A DNA stretch of 5,593 nucleotides from positions 1-5,593 of the forward strand of contig CAMWVF010000097.1 in assembly GCA_947177545.1 (NCBI GenBank), given 5' to 3'. The position numbers were made by a program, and so were the translations under genes. The notes beneath the pieces were generated by a model. It was not told where the DNA came from. It made no database searches and was given only the letters and a program-made list of their open reading frames with translations. The DNA comes from an uncultured Clostridia bacterium (lineage in GTDB: Bacteria; Bacillota; Clostridia; Oscillospirales; Ruminococcaceae). Positions 1 to 5,593 of this stretch are shown piece after piece; position 1 is the stretch's first letter; each line of letters starts with the position of its first letter.

Positions 1-130
1 GTACCTCGGCAGCGAGATCATAAACGGCATTTTTGTTTCCGACGATATTTCCCAGCTGGGACACATTATCGGCGGACTTTGCGGCGGCGGCTTCGGCTGG
101 CTTATCTGCAACAAAAAGAGCATGGTTTAA
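1..130 (+). CDS. Rhomboid family intramembrane serine protease, C-terminal fragment
   Basis: An open frame enters from the left edge (first full codon at base 2) and ends at TAA 128-130, giving the last 42 residues of a protein whose start lies outside the window. The tail contains SQLGHIIGGLCGGGFGW, a small-residue-rich membrane helix with His in a GHxxGG setting. In rhomboid proteases the last core helix carries the catalytic His in this context (H followed by a Gly-rich GxxxG-like stretch), and His21 of the fragment would be that residue. The catalytic Ser (GxSG) would be upstream and cannot be seen. Rhomboids cleave membrane proteins within the bilayer; the substrate is unknown. The gene converges on the flagellar operon, so a role in motility is not implied. 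The fragment is short, so family assignment rests on one motif plus hydrophobicity. Confidence 0.72.
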   Translation, partial: YLGSEIINGIFVSDDISQLGHIIGGLCGGGFGWLICNKKSMV

Positions 131-165
131 AAAATAAACCGTCAACACTGTTGTGCTGACGGTTT
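129..165 (-). terminator. Rho-independent terminator for the cheC-cheD end of the cluster, probably bidirectional
   Basis: A nine-pair stem AAACCGTCA (136-144) / TGACGGTTT (157-165) is extended inward by CAC/GTG (146-148 / 153-155) around a TGTT loop, with one A-C mismatch between. Read on the minus strand the stem is followed by A then six T (129-134), the classic intrinsic terminator layout. It lies about 100 bp past the cheD stop, and the T-run overlaps the TAA of the convergent rhomboid gene. Read on the plus strand the stem is followed by the weaker tract GTTATATC, so it may also end the rhomboid transcript, less efficiently. Confidence 0.8.
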
Positions 166-182
166 GTTATATCATCTAACTC

Positions 183-256
183 TGATAAAGATAAGAAGCA
201 AGAAACATTTTGCCGAAAACGTAAAACGTACCGCAAAAATTTCTTACCTCTTATCA
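183..256. repeat. Long imperfect inverted repeat in the cheD/rhomboid intergenic gap
   Basis: Four nested complementary segments can be read: TGATAA (183-188) with TTATCA (251-256), TAAGAA (192-197) with TTCTTA (241-246), TTTTGC (208-213) with GCAAAA (233-238), and an inner ACGT (219-222) with ACGT (226-229) around AAA. They are separated by small internal loops. The whole forms one irregular, AT-rich stem-loop covering most of the gap. Read on the plus strand it is followed by AAATTTTTT (257-264), which could act as a second terminator protecting cheD from antisense read-through. Read on the minus strand it would be a 3' UTR structure of the cheD message. The pairing is visible, but stability and function are inferred. 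Confidence 0.4.
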
Positions 257-263
257 AATTTTT

Positions 264-746
264 TCAAACAATTTTTGTAGGCTTCATTGCCGCGCGGACT
301 TCCATTTTTCCGTCCTCGCCATGGAAAACTACAGTACGTCCAAAGTCTGCGCCTGTCTCTTCGGCAACTATCCTTATCCTGTAGGACGCTAAAACCTTTT
401 TTACCGCCGCAACGTTCCTCTCGCCAATGTTGAACATTGACGATGAATTACCCTTGAACATCTGAGCGCCGCCCGCGATCTTCGCGGTCATTCGGGCGGT
501 TGACGCTCCCATATGATTCATAGACTGAATAAGTTCAGTAATACCTGTATCGGCATACCTGCGCTTGTTATCTATCTTGCCTGCCGCCTCTGTACTGAGG
601 GGGAGCATGATATGCGCAAGTCCCGCAATTTTTTTATCGCTGTCATAAAGGCAGATTCCAACGCACGACCCCAGAGCGTATGTAATCAGTGAGTCCGGCG
701 TTTTGACCGCATTTAAGTCGGCAATGCCCACCGTAACCATAGCCAT
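264..746 (-). CDS. cheD: CheD, chemoreceptor glutamine deamidase / methylesterase-like adaptation protein
   Basis: CheD deamidates glutamines (and can hydrolyse methyl-glutamate esters) on methyl-accepting chemotaxis receptors. In CheC-containing bacteria it also binds CheC and raises its CheY-P phosphatase activity. The 160-residue product matches the usual CheD length. The catalytic Cys is C28 in ALGSCVG, the His is H45 in GLAHIMLP, and T22 sits six residues before the Cys; this spacing matches the Thr-Cys-His set of Thermotoga CheD. Other family marks are RYADTGI (63-69), KIAGGAQMF (89-97) and NIGERN (106-111). The start ATG (744-746) shares its first base with the last base of the cheC TAA, a TAATG overlap implying translational coupling. 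GGGAG six bases upstream, inside the end of cheC, serves as ribosome binding site and favours this ATG over the second Met codon two codons in. The protein is cytosolic, with no signal peptide. It is the last gene of the operon. Confidence 0.96.
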   Translation of the reverse strand: MAMVTVGIADLNAVKTPDSLITYALGSCVGICLYDSDKKIAGLAHIMLPLSTEAAGKIDNKRRYADTGITELIQSMNHMGASTARMTAKIAGGAQMFKGNSSSMFNIGERNVAAVKKVLASYRIRIVAEETGADFGRTVVFHGEDGKMEVRAAMKPTKIV

Positions 747-1369
747 TATACACTCACTCCCAGCTTTTCAAAAAGAGTTTCAAGAGACTGGAGTTCCGGA
801 ACAAGTATCATATTGCTCTTGACCTCGCCGCTGTCGATTATAAACCTATCGTCAATAAAAAGAACCTTGTCTCCTATTTGAGCGAACTCAATTGCAGGAA
901 CACTCAAGATAGCTCCCACCATATCAACCGTAAGAGTCGGAACGGATATATCTATCATCATTCCCGTAAGGGACGCCAGCGCATTCATATACGAAGCCGC
1001 CATTATATTGCCGACCTCCTGAATAACAGAACGCTCCATTTCGTTCATATTGTAAAGATCCTGAATCTCTGTGCCGAAAAGCGCGCTTGTCATTTTACTG
1101 GCAAAGGACTTCTCCAGAACATAAAGCATCATTCCCGTAATATCGCCCTTAATGCCGACAAGCATACCTATCGCAACATTTTCTGGACCGCCCAAAAAGT
1201 TTACCGTCTCACTGAAATCAAGAAGCTTTACCGCGGGCACGGTTATATCCGTAGGCACCTGCAAGAAGTCCGCAAGCGCACCGGCGGCATTGCCCGAGCC
1301 TATGTTTCCTATTTCTTTAAGCACGTCCAGGTGCATATCCTGTAACTCGTTTACATTATGTAAAGCCAT
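746..1369 (-). CDS. cheC: CheC, CheY-P phosphatase with two intact active sites
   Basis: CheC removes the phosphoryl group from CheY-P and works with CheD in receptor adaptation in Bacillota and other CheC/CheD lineages. The 207-residue protein shows the pseudo-twofold CYX architecture. Helix site 1 is D15-x3-E19-x2-N22 with P45 exactly 22 residues later; site 2 is S114-x3-E118-x2-N121 with P144, again 22 residues later. Both fit the (D/S)x3Ex2N x22 P phosphatase signature, so neither site has decayed. Two sites separate it from one-site CheX; FliY would carry an extra C-terminal SpoA domain, absent here. The ATG at 1367-1369 is preceded by AGGAGAGGTGG at good spacing. Its stop overlaps the cheD start by one base. 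A sigma-A-like promoter lies directly upstream, so cheC-cheD may form its own transcript. No CheA, CheW, CheB or CheY is encoded in this window. Confidence 0.96.
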   Translation of the reverse strand: MALHNVNELQDMHLDVLKEIGNIGSGNAAGALADFLQVPTDITVPAVKLLDFSETVNFLGGPENVAIGMLVGIKGDITGMMLYVLEKSFASKMTSALFGTEIQDLYNMNEMERSVIQEVGNIMAASYMNALASLTGMMIDISVPTLTVDMVGAILSVPAIEFAQIGDKVLFIDDRFIIDSGEVKSNMILVPELQSLETLFEKLGVSV

Positions 1370-1397
1370 ACTGCCACCTCTCCTTTCATTGAAATTT

Positions 1398-1425
1398 ATT
1401 ATATGACCGCCGCAAAGCCGTTCAA
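1398..1425 (-). promoter_or_regulatory. Candidate sigma-A promoter for cheC-cheD
   Basis: Read on the minus strand, TTGAAC (1420-1425; four of six matches to TTGACA) is followed after 16 bp by TATAAT (1398-1403; perfect -10). Transcription would start near 1391, giving a leader of roughly 20 nt that still contains the strong cheC ribosome binding site. The -35 lies in the loop of the inverted repeat at 1412-1436. The hexamers and spacing are seen directly; activity is inferred. Confidence 0.55.
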
Positions 1426-1436
1426 CAAAGCTTTGC
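1412..1436 (+). terminator. Inverted repeat in the flgG-cheC gap, terminator-like on the plus strand
   Basis: GCAAAGC (1412-1418) and GCTTTGC (1430-1436) form a seven-pair stem around an 11-nt loop. On the plus strand the stem is followed by CG then TTTTTATTT (1439-1447), an intrinsic-terminator shape pointing against the operon. On the minus strand no T-run follows, so it should not stop read-through from flgG into cheC. An overlapping perfect palindrome CAAAGCTTTG (1426-1435) could instead be a protein-binding dyad next to the cheC -35 box. The direction and role are uncertain. Confidence 0.35.
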
Positions 1437-1484
1437 CGTTTTTATTTGCGGGACATATTTCTTTATATGTATATCGGAATAAAA

Positions 1485-2219
1485 TTAATTTCTGAGATTA
1501 TTTACTATGCTTTGCAGCTCGTCGTGAGTCTTTACCATGTTGATATTGAGCTGATAAGCTCTCTGGTACTCTATGACCTTGGACATTTCATTTGCCACGC
1601 TTGTTGAGGAAGCTTCAAGATACCCCTCTTTTTTACTTGCCAACGGATCAGCCTGTGCCTCGCCGCTGGAATTTGTCGCAACGAAATAGTTGTCGCCTAT
1701 CTGGTCGAGACCGTATGGATTGTCAAAGCGGTACACGCCTATCATCTCGGTCAGAGCGGGGTAATCAATCTCCTGTGAGTCCTCGTCCACAAATGGGATG
1801 GTTATCCTGTTTCCGTCATAGTCAAGGATAAACGCGCCGTACTCGTTACAAAGCTCCCACACGCCCTCCTGTGTCTGTGTCATATAGAATGCGCCGTCTT
1901 TTGTATATGTAGTGATACCCTCGGGTGTTGCGCAGGCAAAGAAGCCCTCGTCCAGAGCGGCAAAGTCAAGCATTCTTCCCGTTGAGCGTATCTGTGACTG
2001 CTCAAACATCATATCAGTCTTCTGTACTCTCATGCCGTGACCGAACTGGGTCTCCTCGTTGTCGTTATTTCTTTCGGTATATATCAAGTCCGCAAAGGAG
2101 GGTCTTGACGCCTTAAAGCCGTTGGTGTTGACGTTGGCAAGGTTGTTGCCCGTGATGTCCATAGCCATCTGGAAGTGTATTACAGCCGAAGCGGCGGAAT
2201 AATAACCTATCTTACCCAT
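1485..2219 (-). CDS. flgG: FlgG-like flagellar distal rod protein (FlhP-type hook-basal body protein)
   Basis: This is a structural protein of the flagellar rod, exported through the flagellar type III system and assembled between the basal body and hook; accordingly no Sec signal is seen. The 244-residue protein is slightly shorter than typical FlgG (about 260). The N-terminal D0 helix has GNNLANVNTNGFKASRPSF (about residues 24-42), close to the FlgG-type NLANVxTNGFK motif, followed by a DLIY segment. The middle has the D1 pattern TYTKDGAFY. The C-terminal helix carries GYLEASSTSVANE then VIEYQRAYQLN, matching the FlgG-type GYxExSNVxxxEE...QRAYxxN ending, although the usual SNVN is altered to SSTS. 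The ATG at 2217-2219 is preceded by AAAGAGGTAA at about eight bases. It lies 24 bp after the FlgF-like gene. FlgG is preferred over FlgF from the NLANVNTNGFK and QRAY signatures; Bacillus names the orthologue FlhP. Confidence 0.85.
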   Translation of the reverse strand: MGKIGYYSAASAVIHFQMAMDITGNNLANVNTNGFKASRPSFADLIYTERNNDNEETQFGHGMRVQKTDMMFEQSQIRSTGRMLDFAALDEGFFACATPEGITTYTKDGAFYMTQTQEGVWELCNEYGAFILDYDGNRITIPFVDEDSQEIDYPALTEMIGVYRFDNPYGLDQIGDNYFVATNSSGEAQADPLASKKEGYLEASSTSVANEMSKVIEYQRAYQLNINMVKTHDELQSIVNNLRN

Positions 2220-2243
2220 AGCAATTACCTCTTTCCATTATTC

Positions 2244-2999
2244 TTAGTTTATCTGACAAATGTTTACAGCCATTTGGTTGATACTGTCGGCAATTTTAAG
2301 TCCCGAGCTGCAAGCGGTGAAAACCTGCTGCGCGTCCATTGCACGGATAGTTTCCTCCGCAATGTTCACGTTGGAACGCTCATACCAGCCCTGCTTTACC
2401 TGATAGATAGCGTCCGCGGGAATATTTCCGATCGGCGTATCTTCATAGGGACGCATAAGGTTGTCGTCTACCTTTTCGATATCACTCTCGGGGTCAAGGA
2501 AAGAAAGTCCCAGATTGAACACTCTGCCGTCGTCGGTAATTATCTCGCCGAAGCGGTCTACTTCAAAATCGGCGGTACCAAGCTGTATTCTCTCGCCGTT
2601 TTCATCAAGGACGTACCCCGTAGTACCAAGTGTAAGATAACCCTCGCCGTTTATGGTGAACTGACCGTTCCTGCTCAAAAGTCGTTCGCCAGTCCGCCTC
2701 TCCTCGATATTGAAATAAACGTTGCCCACAAGAGCCATGTCAAGGCGGGACTGAGTATTCTCCATAGTGCCTTGTTCAAGATTTGTGTCTGTATAATCAA
2801 TTGTACGGTAGCTGATGTTGCCTGTTTCGCTTCTTCTGCCGTTTCTGAGAAGCAAAAGCTTCTTCTCAAAGGTAGTAGGTATAGCCTCATCGGACTTATA
2901 TCCTGCCGTTTTGGAATTGGCAAGGTTATTGGTTATAACGTTGAGAATCCTCTGTTCGTTGATAATGCCGTTTGCCGCAGTGTAATAACCTCTTAACAT
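2244..2999 (-). CDS. flgF: FlgF-like flagellar rod protein (FlhO-type hook-basal body protein)
   Basis: This is the second rod-family protein of the cluster, probably the proximal rod partner of the neighbouring FlgG. The N-terminus has the conserved rod signature TNNLANSKTAGYKS (about residues 23-36), and the centre has RNGQFTINGEGYL, the D1 'xRxGxFxxxxxGxL' pattern. The C-terminus has ERSNVNIAEETIRAMDAQQVF, the rod/hook family ending, with AQQVF in place of AQRAY. I use the ATG at 2997-2999 (251 residues): the ribosome binding site AAAGGA lies eight bases upstream of it, but only two bases from the in-frame GTG at 3003-3005, too close to serve that codon. The protein has no Sec signal, as expected for a type III export substrate. 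FlgF and FlgG are paralogues; clostridial annotations often call both FlgG, so the F label is likely rather than certain. Confidence 0.8.
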   Translation of the reverse strand: MLRGYYTAANGIINEQRILNVITNNLANSKTAGYKSDEAIPTTFEKKLLLLRNGRRSETGNISYRTIDYTDTNLEQGTMENTQSRLDMALVGNVYFNIEERRTGERLLSRNGQFTINGEGYLTLGTTGYVLDENGERIQLGTADFEVDRFGEIITDDGRVFNLGLSFLDPESDIEKVDDNLMRPYEDTPIGNIPADAIYQVKQGWYERSNVNIAEETIRAMDAQQVFTACSSGLKIADSINQMAVNICQIN

Positions 3000-3014
3000 A
3001 AGCACGTTCCTTTC

Positions 3015-3779
3015 TTACTGGTTTATGTAATCCTTCATGTGTTTTTTCATTTTTGCTACCGCCTGAGCGTGTATCTGACAGACGCGGCTTTCCGATATTT
3101 CCATGACCTTTGCTATATCGGAAAATCTCAGCTTTTCGTAATAATAAAGGGTCACCACAAGTCTTTCCCTCTCTTTAAGAGACCTTATCGCTTCCGCAAG
3201 ATAATTTAATTTCTCCTGCCTGTGGACGGAAGCTTCCGATGACCACATACCATCGTCGTCCGTGCCGTCGGGAATATCGAAGCCTGTGTTTGTCACAAGA
3301 TCCTCAAAGGAAAGAGTCTGCGCCGTAGCCGCCTGGGCGGTATAGCTTTCAAACCTGTCCACGGAAAGCTCCATATAATCCGCAAGCTCCTTTGCCTCAG
3401 GCTCTCTGTCCAGCTTGCTGTAAAGAGCCGCATAAGCTGCGTCGTACTCCTTCGCGAAGCGTCTGACGCTGCGGGGGACAAAGTCCTGCCGCCTAATAAA
3501 ATCTATAATTGCGCCCCGCACCTTTATGGAAGCGTAAGTTTCAAACTTAACTCCCTTTTTGGGGTCGAAGCTGTCAACAGCGCCCATAAGGGCGATAGTC
3601 GCCTCGTTGATTATGTCGTCTGTCTCCGCGAATTTCAGGTACATATTTCTTGTAGAAAGCGCCGCGTACTTGACAATATTCATATATGCCATAATTACGC
3701 TGTTCCGCAAGGACTTGTCGCCTGTTTCCTTATATTTAAGAAGTAATAGCGCACCGTTTTCCTTATCGTTTTCAGCCAC
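3015..3779 (-). CDS. fliA: RNA polymerase sigma factor, FliA/WhiG/SigD (sigma-28) family
   Basis: This alternative sigma factor directs RNA polymerase to late flagellar and chemotaxis promoters. In the 254-residue protein, region 2 spans roughly residues 23-106: DDIINEATIALMGAVDSFDP and FETYASIKVRGAIIDFIRRQD, followed by PRSVR (102-106), the FliA-family hallmark at the region 2/3 junction; the common DWxPRSVR is DFVPRSVR here. A region 3 segment with LDREPEAKELADYM follows, then an acidic linker (about 168-186). Region 4 (about 195-248) has a helix-turn-helix, FSDIAKVMEISESRVCQIHAQAV, for -35 recognition. The start is GTG 3777-3779, served by AGGGGTGAT just upstream, close to the ideal AGGAGGTGAT; no in-frame ATG competes. 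In most relatives an anti-sigma FlgM controls it; none is visible here. It lies 47 bp after flhA and about 15 bp before flgF. Confidence 0.94.
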   Translation of the reverse strand: MAENDKENGALLLLKYKETGDKSLRNSVIMAYMNIVKYAALSTRNMYLKFAETDDIINEATIALMGAVDSFDPKKGVKFETYASIKVRGAIIDFIRRQDFVPRSVRRFAKEYDAAYAALYSKLDREPEAKELADYMELSVDRFESYTAQAATAQTLSFEDLVTNTGFDIPDGTDDDGMWSSEASVHRQEKLNYLAEAIRSLKERERLVVTLYYYEKLRFSDIAKVMEISESRVCQIHAQAVAKMKKHMKDYINQ

Positions 3780-3826
3780 AGTATCACCCCTTCGGAATTA
3801 ATTATAAGAGGTAAGGAACAGGAAAA

Positions 3827-5593
3827 TCAGGTTGCCGCAGCCACGGCTGACGCGTCAAGAGCAATATTGCCCACCGCCTGTATCTGCACCGAATTGTCTA
3901 TCTCGCTGAATGACAGCACCGTTATGTTAGGTATGAACTGGTCAATAAGCTTCTTGAAATATATACGGACAATGGGTGACGTCAGCACGATAGGTATTGG
4001 CACGACCTCCTTGACTCTGTCGATCTGCTCGTTGAGGGCGGCAATAAGCACCTGTATCGTCTGTGGATCCATAGCAAGATATGAGCCCTGCTCCGATTTT
4101 TTCACCGAAGCCACGATCTTGTTCTCTGTCTCTGTATCCAGAGTGAGGACTCGTATCTGTCCGCCGTCCGAAAATCTTCTGGTAATTGTTCTCTTCAACG
4201 CCTGCCTTACGTATTCGGTAGTGATGTCGATATCCTTCATATTGTGCTGATTGTCGGCAATTGTTTCCAATATGGTCTGTAAGTCCCTGATAGGCACGCT
4301 TTCCTTTAAAAGCAGGCAGAGCACCTTTTGCAGGTATGCAGGTGAAACAATGTTTGGAACTATATCGTCCACAAGTGTGGGATTGGTCTGTTTCAGCTTG
4401 TCGAGCATGGTCTTTACGTCCTGTCTCGAAAGCAGCTCGTGAGCGTAATTTTTGATTATCTCGGAAAGGTGCGTGATGATAACGGAGGTGGGGTCTATAA
4501 GGGTGTACCCCGCGATCTCAGCCTGCAGCTTGTTCTGCTCCGAAATCCACTTGGCGGGAATGTTGAACGCAGGCTCCACGGTGTCGATACCGTCCACCTC
4601 TTTGGTGACGCTTCCGCTGTCCAGCGCAAGGTAGTGATCCATAAGTATTTCCGCCTGGGCGACAACCTCGCCCTTTATTTTAATAACGTATTGGTTGGGG
4701 TTAATATGCTGATTATCGGTCATTCTTACCGACGGGAAAACCATACCCATATCCATTGCGAACTGTTTTCGGAATATAACCACACGCTCGATAAGCGTAC
4801 CGCCTGCGCTTTCGTCCGCAAGGGGAATAAGGCTGTAGCCGAATTCCATTTCTATCTGCTCAACGTTAAGGAGCTTATAAACATTGTCAATATCCTTGTA
4901 GTACTCCATTTCCGAAAGTGCCTCTTTGTTCTCCGCCATTTCTTTTGCGGCAATATCGTTTTCCGCGGCAAGCTCCTGCTGATTTCGCAGGAGAATGATA
5001 CCAAGCGCAATAAGCACAGCGCCGAGAACAAAAAGCTGAAGCCTTGGGAATCCGGGAATAAGCATCATTACAAACATTACCGCACCCGCAATGATAAGCA
5101 CCAAGGGCTGGGATGTGAACTGGTTCTTGATGTCTATATTCAGGCTGTCCTCAGAAGCAGAACGGGTAACTATCATACCCATTGCTGTGGAAATAAGCAG
5201 GGCAGGGAGCTGTGAGCAAAGTCCGTCGCCCACCGTTGCAAGGGTATAGGTTTGCAGTACGTTCGTAAACTCCAGTCCGTCAAAAACAAGACCTACGATC
5301 GCGCCGCCCAGAAGGTTTACGATAGCAGCAACGATAGAAAACGTCGCGTCGCCCTTAACAAACTTGGAGGCACCGTCCATAGCTCCGAAGAAGTCGGATT
5401 CACGCTGAATTTTGGCACGTCTCATCTTAGCCTCGTCCTCGTTTATGATACCCGAGTTGAGGTCGGCGTCAATAGCCATTTGCTTACCGGGCATAGCGTC
5501 CAGAGTAAATCTTGCCGTTACCTCGGCAACTCTTTCCGCACCCTTTGTTACGACCAGCATCTGCACCACGGTGATAAGTATGAATACCTGTAT
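3827..5593 (-). CDS. flhA: FlhA, flagellar type III export gate protein, 5' end truncated by window edge
   Basis: FlhA is the ring-forming inner-membrane protein of the flagellar type III export gate, coupling proton flow to export and docking chaperone-substrate complexes on its cytosolic domain. The frame is open to the window edge (588 residues seen; about 126 N-terminal residues missing by alignment to Salmonella FlhA numbering). A GTG at 5567-5569 can look like a start but is an internal Val inside a membrane helix. The FHIPEP signature is intact: TKGAERVAEVTARF, LDAMPGKQMAIDADLN. By spacing, the charged residues studied in Salmonella (R147, R154, D158, K203, D208, D249) are all present, the last in VGDGL. 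Membrane helices follow at about fragment residues 85-107, 125-143, 163-182 and 187-203. After a charged linker comes the FlhA-C domain with FNIPAKWI, GYTLIDPTSVI, YAHELLSRQDV, VSPAYLQKV and VPIRDLQTILE. The protein ends normally at TGA (3827-3829). Confidence 0.97.
   Translation of the reverse strand: MQVFILITVVQMLVVTKGAERVAEVTARFTLDAMPGKQMAIDADLNSGIINEDEAKMRRAKIQRESDFFGAMDGASKFVKGDATFSIVAAIVNLLGGAIVGLVFDGLEFTNVLQTYTLATVGDGLCSQLPALLISTAMGMIVTRSASEDSLNIDIKNQFTSQPLVLIIAGAVMFVMMLIPGFPRLQLFVLGAVLIALGIILLRNQQELAAENDIAAKEMAENKEALSEMEYYKDIDNVYKLLNVEQIEMEFGYSLIPLADESAGGTLIERVVIFRKQFAMDMGMVFPSVRMTDNQHINPNQYVIKIKGEVVAQAEILMDHYLALDSGSVTKEVDGIDTVEPAFNIPAKWISEQNKLQAEIAGYTLIDPTSVIITHLSEIIKNYAHELLSRQDVKTMLDKLKQTNPTLVDDIVPNIVSPAYLQKVLCLLLKESVPIRDLQTILETIADNQHNMKDIDITTEYVRQALKRTITRRFSDGGQIRVLTLDTETENKIVASVKKSEQGSYLAMDPQTIQVLIAALNEQIDRVKEVVPIPIVLTSPIVRIYFKKLIDQFIPNITVLSFSEIDNSVQIQAVGNIALDASAVAAAT

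Noticed and set aside
243..254. A 12-base match (minus strand) to ATAAGAGGTAAG at 3804-3815 on the plus strand
   Set aside because: It is short, AT/purine-rich and resembles ribosome binding sites such as that of flgG; there are no further copies or flanking identity.
131..263. A small gene in the cheD/rhomboid gap
   Set aside because: Only frames of about ten codons follow the SD-like AGAGGTAA on the minus strand; nothing is credible as a peptide gene.
878..1345. A 155-codon plus-strand open frame opposite cheC
   Set aside because: It lies fully within cheC, whose phosphatase motifs are intact; the reverse frame is His/Arg-rich with no motif.
1453..1470. Hairpin ACATAT/ATATGT downstream of flgG as a terminator
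   Set aside because: The stem has only six AT-rich pairs and no T-run follows on the minus strand, so it is unlikely to end the flgG transcript.
2175..2996. A 273-codon plus-strand open frame opposite flgF
   Set aside because: It is antisense to a clear rod gene, has no recognisable family motif, and shows the low-complexity mixture typical of a shadow frame.
3105..3125. Sigma-28 -10-like TCCGATAT inside the sigma gene
   Set aside because: It encodes the conserved SDIA of the region 4 helix-turn-helix and has no TAAA at the right distance; coding constraint explains it.
4439..5215. A 258-codon plus-strand open frame opposite flhA
   Set aside because: It is antisense to the conserved FlhA membrane and cytosolic domains; its His/Arg-rich sequence looks like an artefact of the reverse frame.
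5567..5569. GTG as the start of flhA
   Set aside because: The frame stays open to the window edge with FlhA-like hydrophobic sequence, so this codon is an internal valine.
1..5593. CRISPR arrays, insertion sequences, tRNA/rRNA genes, att sites or defence genes
   Set aside because: No direct-repeat arrays, transposase motifs, terminal repeats or RNA-gene signatures were seen on either strand.

Overview
This is a slice of a flagellar and chemotaxis gene cluster. The protein style and gene set (FliA/WhiG-type sigma factor, paired FlgF/FlgG rod proteins, CheC plus CheD, strong AGGAGG-like ribosome binding sites, moderate GC) point to a motile Bacillota bacterium, most likely a clostridial lineage such as Oscillospiraceae/Ruminococcaceae or Lachnospiraceae. 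The taxon is inferred from style; no marker gene settles it.

All complete genes read on the minus strand, from right to left: flhA (5' end cut by the window edge), a sigma-28 family factor, a FlgF-like rod protein, a FlgG-like rod protein, cheC and cheD. Gaps are short: 47 bp for flhA-sigma, about 15 bp for sigma-flgF and 24 bp for flgF-flgG. cheC and cheD overlap by one base (TAATG). The one real break is a gap of about 115 bp between flgG and cheC. It carries a good housekeeping-type promoter and an inverted repeat, so cheC-cheD may be transcribed separately as well as by read-through. At the far left a plus-strand gene ends: the C-terminus of a rhomboid-type intramembrane protease. It converges on cheD, and the two share a 133 bp gap with a terminator hairpin that has its best U-tract on the cheD side.

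Functionally, FlhA is the export-gate protein of the flagellar type III secretion system, and FlgF and FlgG are rod substrates of that system. The sigma factor switches on late flagellar genes. CheC dephosphorylates CheY-P, and CheD deamidates or demethylates receptors and pairs with CheC for adaptation. All catalytic motifs I could check are intact, and no gene looks broken or recently transferred.

I found no undescribed system here. The points worth a second look are the gene order (no flhF/flhG between flhA and the sigma gene, and no cheB/cheA/cheW before cheC), the architecture of the flgG-cheC gap, and the structured cheD/rhomboid gap.
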